DNA from: Astropecten irregularis
Lineage: Eukaryota > Echinodermata > Asteroidea > Paxillosida > Astropectinidae
Direction: 5' to 3'
Assembly: GCA_963971285.1 (NCBI GenBank)
Contig: OZ020245.1
Coordinates: 18,056,983-18,120,982 of the forward strand
DNA: 64,000 nucleotides
Under the pieces are notes generated by a model, which was not told the origin of the DNA, searched no databases, and saw nothing but the letters and a program-made list of their open reading frames with translations. Below are positions 59,401 through 64,000 of this stretch, piece by piece (within the stretch, counting starts at the first letter, position 1; every line of letters begins with the position of its first letter). The translations under genes were made by a program, and so were the position numbers.

Positions 59401-62400
59401 TTGCAGTGATTGGTCAAACTGCATGGAGTAGGGCTTAATGGATCAGTTCAAATGGTGACCTCCTAATGCCCGATACCAAATATGAAATGAAATTGTAGCC
59501 AATAAGAGTAAAACAAATTCCTCAGCAAATCAAAAGACTACAGGACTGGTTTTTCATTCTAAACACATTGTAAAAAAAATTATCCAAAAACAACAAATTA
59601 AAACTCAAGCGTAGAAGAATTCCAAACTTCGACTCAAAAATGGCATTAAGACAGAGTAATGGCCCCGCCCACGGACTTGATTGACCTCTGACCTCTAGAA
59701 TGGCAAACTCCGCCTCCTCCATCTCGCTGCCTCCCATGGGATAGTCCTTCTTCAAGACCTCCTCGGCGGCAAAGACTGATTCCATCTTGCGTCTGAGCTT
59801 GATGATGACGGGGAGGAAGTGGGTCTTGAGCAGGGCCTCCTTGACATCATTCAGGATGGGCTGGGCATTGGCTGCAAGGAGGAAACCAAGTCATCAAGTC
59901 AGCAGCAGATTCATTTTTTTGGTTTTTGTCACTCATATTCTCAATTTCAAGTGGGTTGAACTTCTTCCTTAAGATAAGAAGATAATCTTTTTCCTGAAGC
60001 TGAGTTACCAGCTTTTCAGAGTCACAATCATTGCTCAAGAGTATATTACATGGTGTCACCACAAATGTGGGAGACAAATTAGGGAGACATAAGGACTTAA
60101 AAGGAGACTTTTTGATGTCTCCCTAAATTATCAGCTACCTTTTAAAAGGCGTTTACGAAACGGAAGCTTAGGCTCAGGCTCCAGCTCTGATATCCATATG
60201 CTGAAAATATAGGTTGTGGTATTCCATTGAAGATGAAGCTCTGCTTTCCTTTTCAAATCAGAGAATCTACTTCAGAACCGCAGCCAAAGGCCTCTATTTT
60301 GTTACCCGTCATTTCAGAATAGACTCACGAAATGGAGCCGGAGCCCGAGACAGAGCCTGATCCTCCGTTTCGTAAACGCCCAAAGACATATTTCTTGTCC
60401 TTCATACTACTAGAATGCTCTCAATATGAATATATGTCAATTTCAAGTTCATTGGTTAGGAGGATGTTTAGAAATAGGTAAGTAAAGTTTTAGCACAACC
60501 CTATGGGAAAGTCTCCCTAAGGTCCCATTCCCCGTAAATTTAATACCTGTCATTATCATTGTTATTCAAACTATAAAGCAGCTATGCATGGAATTGGGCC
60601 TGTAAGGATTAGAGGGTCTGACTCACCAGCAATGCGTGTCATCCATGGTGCATCTTCTGACCCCAGATTGAACTTGATCAGGGTCAAGACGTTGCTCAGA
60701 GTGGTGTTCAGATGACTGGAGTTGACCATCGTCCAGTAGTTCCTAATACAAAAATTAATAATAGCCCAGCTGACAAATATAACACTGGTCAGCATCTGGT
60801 ATGCCATTCAAAGGAATGTGTCATTAGACCCTGGTCATTGGGTTAAATCTAACATTCCTGAAACCATGTCAACTTCCTGGGGAGTATACAGCCATGGCTG
60901 CTGAGTTAGGAGGGCCTGGCGTTCGATCCTAGCAGGATCTTTTTGCAAAGGCTACAATGATGACGAGAGGACAAGAACATGCAAGTAGATATACACATAA
61001 ATGGATGAGAGGATCATAGGCAAAAGAGGGACAGAGTGACCAGGGAAACAGGGAAAACATATGAGGGGATAAAGGAGTGTGGAAGGTAGGTAAGATCAAA
61101 ACACACACAAAAATCCAATGAAAAAGAAAATTCTAACAGCCTACAGCAAATTACTGCAAGAAAAAAGTCAAGCAATGGCTCAGGTGGGATTTGAACCCAC
61201 GACTTTCTGCTTGCTAGTGAAGATGCCATACCACTAGACTCCCAAGCTAGCCAGGGTCAAGCAGGATTCATTCAAAATCCAATAATGAAGCGGGAACCAG
61301 AAATCAATAACTATCAAATATTTTGTTTAAAGACAACAAATCATTAATAATGAAACATCAGTACCGACCCAAATTTCACGTGCTATAGATACAGTTTACA
61401 ATTTACGGTTACCAACCAAAAATTCCATGTGAGTTTCATTGTCTGTGACTGGTTCTCAGTGAATTTCTGCTAAGCGTAATAAACATCTGCTGAGTACAAT
61501 TACTTGTAAAACGCATGTACATGTATGTAAAAATATCATGTCCTGATCTATAATGAACACTAAGAGAAGGACAGTTAACTCACCCTTGCCTGCGGCTTAT
61601 GTTGTCTGGTCCTTCCATCCACCAAAAATGAAGATAACTTTTCAGAAGAAGAAGAGAGAAAAACCAAAATTCACGAGTTGTCTATATGAATGAGTACAAA
61701 ATCTGAGTAATGTGATATTGGCCTTTTAATTTATAAATTGTAAATAACAAAATTTGCTGAGAAAAACACCAGAAAATGTCAGGCTTTGAAAATGAGGATT
61801 ACTAGCAAAAAATATTTTTTGAGTAAAACAATATTGCATCTTGTTACAAACCATAATGTGAAATTGTCCACAAGCAAATGTAGCCTTGTTATTATAATAC
61901 ATTATATATTATAATTAATACATGTATATGTATATTCCGGTACACAACAGACTGCCACTATAATGAACACCGAACATCATCATTGGCTCCCAATTTTCAT
62001 GTACAATGTATAGGCATGCTGAACATTATTCACTATAATGAACAACCACTATACATGTAAAGATTATGGCCATCCTGTAACCGGTGATTCTCATGCTGTT
62101 GGATTTGGTTAATAAATCAATACTAAATAAATAAATACACTTCCTTCTGCTTAACAGACGACTCCATGATGATGGCCCCTTGTATTACCTGCATAGCATG
62201 GGTAAGATGACCTCTATAACGTGGGGAGCGTCGTTGTATGTCGCCCCCGTGGTGGTCATCTGGTCTAACTCTTTCATGACAGCTTCCAAGGTAGGAATGC
62301 CCGACGTCAGACGTAACAGTTCTTCTGCTTTTCAGACCAAAAAGAAAACAAGAAAATGTACGAAGCTCTTGATAATCAGCCATCCATTTCAATTCTCACC

Positions 62401-63198
62401 AACGTCAATGAGCCGAAGAATGAATCAAAACAACAAACAAGGTACTATATCATACTTTGGTGGCATACTGAAACAGAAATCTTCACAGATTTATCGTTTA
62501 TCGTTTAAACATACCGTTTAAATTGTTCTACCTGAAATGCTGTATTTATCCAGAAAAGGGGAAAACCAATGACCAAAAACATTTTTTTTTCTTTCAAAGA
62601 TACAAAATAACGGTGAACAGACTTAAGAAATACTGTGGGCGTTTTTCACTGTTTTCTCAAAAAGTGAGCACCGTATGGAACCGAAAATTTCACAGGTGAT
62701 TGTTACTGTATCTTCCTTGATATTTTTGCCGATGAATCTGCATTTCTTTGACAAGAACCAAAGTATGATAATACCTTTAAACACAAACAATCACTTCGTG
62801 ATTCATTACAACAATTACAATAAATAAATGAACTCTCAATGGGATACTTTTGAGGACTGGTCTTCAAGTCAACAGCGCACGCGCACGCACAACAGCGCAG
62901 GCACATAACAACGCACGCATGCTCACAATTGCGTACGCGTGCACTGTGGACTTGAAGACCAGTTCTCAAAAGTCTCCCATTACATAGCTCATCTCCCTAC
63001 AACTGGTTTTATGTAATATAATTAACTGAAGAAAGGGCCAATCAAGCCAACTGACCTGCTCCATCGTAGTTTGCCCCTTTGAGTTCCAGTTGACCAAGCA
63101 GTGAGCTGCCGTTGTGTTTATTGAGGTGTGGCTCCAGAAATGCAACGGGGAAGGCGCCAGCAAACGCTGCCAGTAACTCTCCAATAGCTGGCCTGTGC
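21877..63198 (-). CDS. RYR: Ryanodine receptor (intracellular Ca2+ release channel), C-terminal 51 constitutive exons; 5' part off the right edge
   Basis: Fifty-one coding exons on the minus strand chain with GT/AG sites and compatible phases to a stop at 21877-21879, giving about 1,790 residues of what should be a protein of about 5,000. Order and motifs match vertebrate RyR1/RyR2 throughout: [185 protein letters not shown] and CFRKQYDEE at the end. RyR forms homotetramers in the ER/SR membrane and releases stored Ca2+. IP3 receptors are excluded by these signatures. Non-vertebrate animals usually have one RYR gene, so no 1/2/3 suffix is given. Exon coordinates are in the entries below. Confidence 0.97.
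22078..22237 (-). mobile_element. tRNA-derived SINE, copy 2 (RyR last intron)
   Basis: The minus strand shows GGTTCGAATCC (B box) at about 22104-22114 and GGATGGCTCAGTTGG (A box) further 5', the same tail CCGCTCCAGT and the same upstream body as the 5044-5222 copy. It lies inside the intron between the last two RyR exons. Confidence 0.65.
22548..22876. mobile_element. TTAA-type MITE, family A, copy 2 (RyR intron)
   Basis: The left end is AGGTAGTATCATACTTTGGT; the right end is degraded (AAGTATGAAATTAAG). The internal sequence matches copy 1, including TTTTGCCCATGAATCTG. Confidence 0.7.
24490..24724. mobile_element. Fold-back element, family F, copy 1
   Basis: The ends GGACCAATTTCATGACGCTG and CTCTATGAATTGGCCCC are inverse complements, followed inward by TAAGCACA/TTTGCTTAGCAC arms. 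Similar elements lie at 28905-29153 and 48499-48721. Confidence 0.65.
25000..25014 (-). repeat. (TC)n microsatellite next to the pore-exon acceptor
   Basis: A GA dinucleotide run on the plus strand is a TC run on the coding strand, ending about 12 nt before the AG acceptor of the exon 24988-24881. It serves as most of that acceptor's pyrimidine tract. Confidence 0.7.
25398..25476 (+). repeat. 12-bp tandem repeat in RyR intron
   Basis: The units GATGAGTGGTCG and GGTGAGTGGTCG alternate for about six to seven copies, degrading at the right edge. Confidence 0.85.
26496..26736. mobile_element. Fold-back element, family D, diverged copy
   Basis: The ends GGGGCCTTTCTCAAAGCTCG and AAGCTTCGAGAAAGGCCC are inverse complements with GGCTCCGG-rich arms. 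The core shares CTATATTTTCAGCATATG and AAAATAGAGGCTTTTGGCTG with other family-D elements. Confidence 0.6.
27112..27406. repeat. Tandem repeat that includes the end of a RyR exon and its 5' splice site
   Basis: The 41 bp at 27366-27406, which span the donor and the last 32 nt of exon 27499-27375, are repeated without change at 27228-27268 inside the following intron. Spacer sequences (CCCTATCCCAAGTATCT and TTATCCCAAGTATCTCAAAT) also repeat, and a third, partial unit starts near 27113. The result is a spare copy of the donor context 138 bp downstream on the coding strand. Confidence 0.85.
28905..29153. mobile_element. Fold-back element, family F, copy 2
   Basis: It starts GGGGCCAGCTTCATAGAGCT and ends AGCTCTATGATTTTGGCCCC. 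Internal GTTTGGTTGGCAATCC and GAATGTTATGCTCAGAAAAC segments match copy 3 at 48499-48721 in inverse orientation. Confidence 0.65.
29692..29836. mobile_element. Fold-back element, family E, copy 2
   Basis: The ends GGGGATCGATTTCACGAAGC and TTGGTGAAATCGACACC are inverse complements; ACGATTGATAGTAAGTTACG inside is shared with copy 1. Confidence 0.65.
30068..35561 (-). CDS. RYR: RyR window exons 33-37: divergent region 1 and first membrane segments
   Basis: The exons are 35561-35473, 34833-34645, 32835-32680, 30950-30731 and 30226-30068. This is the least conserved part, corresponding to divergent region DR1 of vertebrate RyR. Exon 34 carries hydrophobic stretches ([25 protein letters not shown]) that look membrane-associated. 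Exon 36 is cytosolic and holds a polybasic RRKRRQLT. Exon 37 ends with an acidic run ([13 protein letters not shown]). Phases join in order to the conserved FFARNFYN exon, which is the main support for the divergent ones. Confidence 0.85.
31204..31258. repeat. Short perfect-arm hairpin in RyR intron
   Basis: GGATTGCCGGTATT and AATACCGGCAATCC form perfect inverted arms around a loop of about 25 nt; weaker complementarity (TAATC/GATTA) extends outward. Confidence 0.75.
33154..33449. mobile_element. Fold-back/MITE family J nested inside a SINE-like repeat
   Basis: Terminal inverted repeats TATAGGGAGCTTGCACA and TGTGCAAGCTCCCTATA bound about 296 bp. The flanks read as a continuous piece of repeat K when the insert is removed (GGGCACCTGTCAGATGGC on the left, GCCTCTGTCTGCTTA on the right), with TA at the junction. 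Confidence 0.65.
33480..33798. mobile_element. TTAA-type MITE, family B, copy 1
   Basis: It ends CAATCATGTATTATATCT directly before TTAA. The internal sequence (ACAGATTTACGTATAAC, GATGGTGCTGGTAGAAACAT, CATGCTGGATCAGACAAAG) matches the copy at 34242-34583. The left end is eroded. Confidence 0.65.
34242..34583. mobile_element. TTAA-type MITE, family B, copy 2
   Basis: It begins directly after TTAA (34238-34241) with AGGTACAGTACAGGATTGAT and ends with the inverse complement (CCAATCACGTATTATACCT) before TCAG. It ends about 60 bp short of RyR exon 34. Confidence 0.75.
34980..35338. mobile_element. TTAA-type MITE, family A, copy 3
   Basis: It carries ACTATCATACTTTGGTAGCA at the left and ACCAAAGTATGAAATTAAT at the right, with the internal TTTTGCCCATGAATCTGCAT of the family. 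Confidence 0.65.
35952..41614 (-). CDS. RYR: RyR window exons 20-32: central domain with EF-hand pair and Ca2+/ATP site region
   Basis: The exons are 41614-41534, 41190-41102, 40757-40701, 40281-40210, 40044-39858, 39305-39235, 38972-38907, 38402-38323, 37859-37756, 37632-37575, 37198-37122, 36397-36318 and 36050-35952. The reading is very close to vertebrate Ry[76 protein letters not shown]-hand loops follow: [12 protein letters not shown] in exon 38402-38323 and [12 protein letters not shown] in exon 37859-37756. After them come [37 protein letters not shown] and [19 protein letters not shown]. In solved RyR structures this region joins the cytoplasmic shell to the pore and contributes to activation by Ca2+. 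Confidence 0.96.
36653..36770. mobile_element. Fold-back element, family H, copy 1
   Basis: The core GATCCACGTCCCATGCAGGA and GGATCCAGATCAGCAAGATC matches 51922-52042; the right end CGAAACAAACAGGCCC pairs with the left TTTGTTTAGCGC. Confidence 0.55.
37990..38280 (+). mobile_element. SINE-like repeat K, copy 1
   Basis: The 5' part TCTAGTGGTCAATCTACAGA is followed by CCTTGGGCAAGACACTTTGT, TTAAATGGGTACCT, TAGCCTCTGTGCGCTTAT and CAGTATACTCCCCAGGGAGT. The same order is seen at 52308-52592, with partial copies near 11937-12000, 33805-33980 and inverted at 60815-60895. The B-box-like GGTTCAAATCC of the 52308 copy suggests a tRNA-derived SINE. Confidence 0.6.
38505..38728. mobile_element. Fold-back element, family D, diverged copy
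   Basis: CCCTTTGAGAAATCC at the left and GAAATTTGGAAAAGGGCC at the right are roughly inverse complementary; inner arms GGCTTTGGCT and GAGCCAAAGCC pair. Confidence 0.45.
39570..39850 (+). repeat. CCAACAAGCCC-type low-complexity tract
   Basis: Imperfect repeats of ACCCACCAAGCCCC and CACCAACCACC fill this part of a RyR intron. They produce a Pro/Thr-rich open frame on the plus strand that I regard as artefactual. Confidence 0.7.
41206..41430. mobile_element. TTAA-type MITE, family A, copy 4 (5'-truncated)
   Basis: Only the right two thirds are present, beginning inside the element (AAAATCTTTTTGATCTTTC) and ending ACCAAAGTATGAAATTAAC. Confidence 0.6.
43926..43949 (-). CDS. RYR: Candidate RyR microexon A (24 nt) at the ASII position
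   Basis: The acceptor ATTCATCTTCAG and a good donor GTAAGT flank 24 nt that in phase 1 read DVLFLTEF and complete an Arg with the next exon (41614-41534). It lies about 2.3 kb before that exon and about 4.3 kb after exon 19, in the same 6.6-kb intron as microexon B. It keeps frame alone, together with B, or when skipped. Confidence 0.5.
44336..44465. mobile_element. Short MITE, family I
   Basis: Perfect 18-bp terminal inverted repeats GGGTGCATTCGTTTAGCT and AGCTAAACGAATGCACCC bound about 130 bp with no coding capacity. Only one copy is seen in the window. Confidence 0.7.
45008..45023 (+). repeat. Run of 16 G
   Basis: A homopolymer of G in a RyR intron, liable to length error in assembly and capable of forming G-quadruplex structure. 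Confidence 0.9.
46774..46794 (-). CDS. RYR: Candidate RyR microexon B (21 nt) at the ASII position
   Basis: On the minus strand a pyrimidine tract running into CCCTTCCCCTACAG precedes 21 nt and then the donor GTAATA. In the phase required by the flanking exons (phase 1 on both sides) it reads VTGESTA with no stop and keeps frame whether used or skipped. Inserted after GVSSGENA and before GEKALHD it falls where vertebrate RyR1 carries the 18-nt ASII exon (VINRQN before GEK). A TGCATG (RBFOX-type) motif lies on the minus strand at 46835-46840, about 40 nt upstream of the acceptor. It is too short for coding statistics to prove. Confidence 0.5.
48200..54797 (-). CDS. RYR: RyR window exons 10-19: calmodulin-binding segment and following solenoid
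   Basis: The exons are 54797-54657, 54032-53920, 53075-52982, 52191-52088, 51338-51287, 50877-50818, 50160-50061, 49639-49560, 49437-49361 and 48273-48200. Exon 10 has two in-frame acceptors, at 54854 (weak tract) and 54797 (strong pyrimidine tract); the second gives [11 protein letters not shown], close to vertebrate SLRWQMALY. Exon 11 encodes [16 protein letters not shown] then [15 protein letters not shown], the calmodulin/S100-binding helix of RyR1 about 3614-3643; the Cys of ACFRM corresponds to redox-sensitive C3635. Next come [18 protein letters not shown], an acidic run (DDDDDDEE), [20 protein letters not shown] and [17 protein letters not shown]. Confidence 0.92.
48364..48495. mobile_element. 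Fold-back element, family C, copy 1
   Basis: It starts AATGGGAGACTTTTGAGAAC and ends GTTCTCAAAAGTCTCCCATT. The arms extend inward through CTTCAAGTCAACAGCGCACG to a central GCG-rich tip. Relatives lie at 54096-54203 and 62838-62981. A family-F element begins a few bases after it. Confidence 0.85.
48499..48721. mobile_element. Fold-back element, family F, copy 3
   Basis: The left part GAGCTGCTTAAGCACAAAAT and right part CTTAAGAAGCTCTATGAAAT are inverse complementary. The internal segment is the inverse of that in copy 2 at 28905-29153. Confidence 0.65.
50311..50462. mobile_element. Fold-back element with CAATTTCACAAAGCACT ends
   Basis: GTCAATTTCACAAAGCACTA at the left pairs with GAGTGTTTTGTGAAATCGGT at the right, and AATCTTAAATC-type arms continue inward. 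One copy is clearly visible; 38770-38850 may be related. Confidence 0.5.
51922..52042. mobile_element. Fold-back element, family H, copy 2
   Basis: GGGCCTGTTTGTTTAATGCA and TGCGCATTAAACAAACAGGC are near-perfect inverted ends around GGATCC-rich inner arms. It ends 45 bp short of the exon 52191-52088 donor. Confidence 0.75.
52308..52592 (+). mobile_element. SINE-like repeat K, copy 2
   Basis: It carries the B-box-like GGGTTCAAATCCAGCCA at about 52368-52384, then CCTTGGGCAAGACGCTTTGT, TAGCCTCTGTGTGC and CCGATGACCAGGGAGAATAA, in the same order as copy 1. Confidence 0.6.
53142..53498. mobile_element. TTAA-type MITE, family A, copy 5 (best preserved)
   Basis: The element starts AGGTAGTATCATACTTTGGT and ends GTGTGATATTACCT. 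It is flanked on both sides by TTAA (53138-53141 and 53499-53502), the expected target duplication. It is about 357 bp with no open frame. Confidence 0.8.
53525..53690. mobile_element. Inverted pair of tRNA-derived SINE copies
   Basis: A 3' half of the SINE in minus orientation (ACTGGAGCAGGATTTGAACC, about 53536-53555) is followed by a full copy in plus orientation: A box GGATAGCTCAGTTGG at 53593-53607, B box GGTTTGAATCC at 53643-53653, then CAGTCAATTTGTC. The two copies can form a hairpin. Confidence 0.65.
54096..54203. mobile_element. Fold-back element, family C, copy 2 (nearly perfect palindrome)
   Basis: AATGGGAGACTTTGGAGAAC ... GTTCTCCAAAATCTCCCATT are ends of a 108-bp palindrome. Arms of about 50 bp are almost perfectly paired, with GTGCACGCG/CGCGTGCAC near a loop of about 10 nt. 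Confidence 0.9.
54855..56620 (-). other. RyR intron between window exons 9 and 10
   Basis: No recognised exon. It includes the possible exon-9 extension (56365-56620) and otherwise ordinary AT-rich intron sequence. A small open frame near 55464-55805 resembles no family. Confidence 0.4.
56621..56683 (-). CDS. RYR: RyR window exon 9, 3' end uncertain (possible Ser/Pro-rich extension to about 56365)
   Basis: The acceptor is clear (CTGCAG before 56683) and the reading [20 protein letters not shown] matches vertebrate DTDEEVREFLHNNLHLQGK. The end is not clear. A weak phase-0 donor exists at 56621. The frame then stays open for about 100 more codons with coding-like composition, first acidic ([12 protein letters not shown]), then repeats of KPSS and many Ser. 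Other phase-0 GT positions lie inside that extension. Either the exon is short and the extension is intronic, or this RyR has a lineage-specific Ser-rich insert, or both forms are made. Confidence 0.7.
57316..63198 (-). CDS. RYR: RyR window exons 1-8: cytoplasmic solenoid upstream of the calmodulin site
   Basis: The exons, 5' to 3', are 63198-63056, 62324-62189, 61637-61584, 60742-60627, 59871-59693, 59248-59178, 58273-58186 and 57591-57316. The first begins with the third base of a codon split with an exon outside the window. Matches to vertebrate RyR include [23 protein letters not shown] followed by WWMEGPDN (human WWERGPE), [38 protein letters not shown] and [14 protein letters not shown]. 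The 54-nt exon 61637-61584 is supported by the SYLHFWW reading across its acceptor. Exon 8 holds the position of the vertebrate ASI splice site, shortly before LKRLLPIG, but I see no alternative exon for it here. Confidence 0.92.
57626..57745. repeat. Dispersed repeat L (CTAGTCCTC type)
   Basis: The sequence ACTTTCGCACTTCTATTTTG, CACTTCTCGTAAGGTCTCAA, CGTTTCGACTAGCCTGATCT is repeated with small changes at 40400-40520 in another RyR intron. Its nature is unknown. Confidence 0.6.
58931..59158. mobile_element. Two adjacent fold-back elements, family E
   Basis: The first runs from GGGATCGATTTCACCAAACT to about 59030, where GAGTTACCCCAGGGG joins a second element starting GGGGTCGATTTCACAAAGTT and ending TTTGATGAAATAGACCCC. 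The first lacks one end, so the second may have inserted into or replaced it. Confidence 0.6.
60148..60381. mobile_element. Fold-back element, family D, copy 2
   Basis: GGCGTTTACGAAACGGAAGC and CCTCCGTTTCGTAAACGCCC are inverse complementary ends; the core matches the 16796-17007 copy. Confidence 0.75.
60815..60990 (-). mobile_element. Partial repeat K (minus) joined to a GGAGGGCCTG repeat
   Basis: ACCCTGGTCATTGGGTTAAA and TTCCTGGGGAGTATACAGCC are the inverse of repeat K. Next to it TTAGGAGGGCCTGGCGTTCG, ATCCTAGCAGGATCTTT and GACGAGAGGACAAGAAC also occur at 29935-30015 and in part at 45838-45885. Confidence 0.5.
61172..61258 (-). repeat. tRNA-like sequence (tRNA-derived SINE or pseudo-tRNA)
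   Basis: The minus strand reads TTGGGAGTCTAGTGGTATGG (A-box-like) and then GTGGGTTCAAATCCCAC, a perfect T-arm with B box, followed by CTGAGCCA. The acceptor stem pairs only in part and the anticodon arm is irregular, so I do not call a functional tRNA. Confidence 0.5.
62440..62776. mobile_element. TTAA-type MITE, family A, copy 6
   Basis: The left end is AGGTACTATATCATACTTTG and the right end CAAAGTATGATAATACCT, directly followed by TTAA (62777-62780). It lies between RyR window exons 1 and 2. Confidence 0.7.
62838..62981. mobile_element. Fold-back element, family C, copy 3
   Basis: AATGGGATACTTTTGAGGAC and GTTCTCAAAAGTCTCCCATT are the ends. The arms include CTTCAAGTCAACAGCGCACG and CGTGCACTGTGGACTTGAAG, with a CGCACGC-rich centre. 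Confidence 0.8.
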
Positions 63199-64000
63199 CT
63201 GGTACACAAACACCAACAGAAATAAATATTAATTGGCAATTCTGAATATGAACAATCAAGTACGTTTCAAGTTTTCTATGTGAAAATGTTCACCAATCCA
63301 AACATGACCAGGGCCCAATTTCATGAAATCTGTTACAATATAGCAAGAATTTTTAGAATAGCAATGCTTACGGTTTAGCATGTTTCACGGGAGATCTGTC
63401 TTTCTCGCTACGCTAAAGCAAGGACTTTCGGCAGAAGTTTTTTTTCCGGCGCATTAGCAGAAAATATCACGGTTACCGTAGAAATTCTTTGCTAGCCAAA
63501 AGTCTTGCTTATGGATTATATGAAATAGATTTCACGCGTAGCAGTGTCAATAAGCACAAAAGAAGGTCGTAATGGATTCCATGAAATTGGGCCCATATGC
63601 AACGGATATCTTCACAGATTAAATTATTACTTTAATAATAAATATCATAGAACCGCAACAGACATATCATCTCACAGAATTCAATTTCATTTATACACGA
63701 TACACCAGCTGTCTGAAGGTTTCAATGGCACAATCAGAAATGTCTGAAGAACTGGAGTCGATTTTCACCAAACTCATCGTAACTTACTATCAATCGTAGG
63801 ACTTTTGATGCATATTGCAGCCCTACGTGGGATAGGCCCCAATATGATGGGTTATCCTTCGGGCTTTGTGAAATCGACCCCTGGTGATGTAATCTTCACA
63901 ATGTGCTGAATCGTGCATCTATGTGTGTTGTTTAGTAGTCAGTACCAGTTAAAAAAAAAATTACAGGCTGAAGTGAATTACATAATATTTATGTACTTTG
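63199..64000 (-). other. RyR intron running off the right edge
   Basis: No further exon is recognised. It contains a family-E fold-back at 63754-63883 and, at about 63312-63595, arms of another inverted repeat (GGGCCCAATTTCATGAAATC and GATTCCATGAAATTGGGCCC). Confidence 0.5.

Noticed and set aside
1-64000. Retrovirus-like, LTR or Polinton elements and CRISPR arrays
   Set aside because: No capsid, polymerase, integrase or LTR pair was recognised, and no regularly spaced identical repeats with unique spacers.

Overview
This is an intron-rich eukaryotic window of a marine-invertebrate kind, most likely a non-vertebrate deuterostome. An echinoderm such as a sea star is my best guess, inferred from the protein divergence, the compact multi-exon genes, the frequent TACATGTA motifs and the dense small fold-back repeats. 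There is no operon-like layout and no recognisable retroviral or LTR element.

Three genes are supported by splice-consistent exons. (1) FAM161A-like ciliary/centrosomal protein, minus strand, 3 coding exons between 4465 and 7479 (about 812 aa). (2) CCT4 (TCP-1 delta, TRiC/CCT chaperonin subunit), plus strand, 13 coding exons between 7870 and 15535 (534 aa, complete). Genes 1 and 2 are head-to-head with only 390 bp between their ATGs, so they probably share a promoter, which holds a perfect DR1 nuclear-receptor motif. FAM161A and CCT4 are also neighbours in human, so this looks like retained ancestral linkage. (3) The 3' part of a single ryanodine receptor gene (RyR), minus strand, from 63198 down to the stop at 21877. 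It has 51 constitutive coding exons whose lengths and phases chain without a break (about 1,790 residues), and its 5' part lies beyond the right edge.

Layout: 1-4464 is non-coding, holding one MITE and a long inverted repeat over the likely FAM161A 3' UTR. 4465-7479 is FAM161A, 7480-7869 the shared promoter and 7870-16506 CCT4 with its 3' UTR. CCT4 introns contain a 79-bp minisatellite and a 348-bp direct duplication. 16507-21876 is the convergent intergenic / RyR 3' UTR region. 21877-64000 is RyR.

RyR features worth attention: two candidate in-frame microexons (21 and 24 nt) at the position of the vertebrate RyR1 ASII alternative exon; Ala in place of the second-glycine position of the GGGIGD selectivity filter; two canonical EF-hand loops where vertebrate RyRs have degenerate ones; and an intronic tandem repeat that copies the 3' end of an exon with its 5' splice site. 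The introns are seeded with at least eight families of short inverted-repeat elements, tRNA-derived SINEs and a TTAA-flanked MITE family. All gene calls come from reading translations and splice sites by eye and from remembered family sequences; no search was run.
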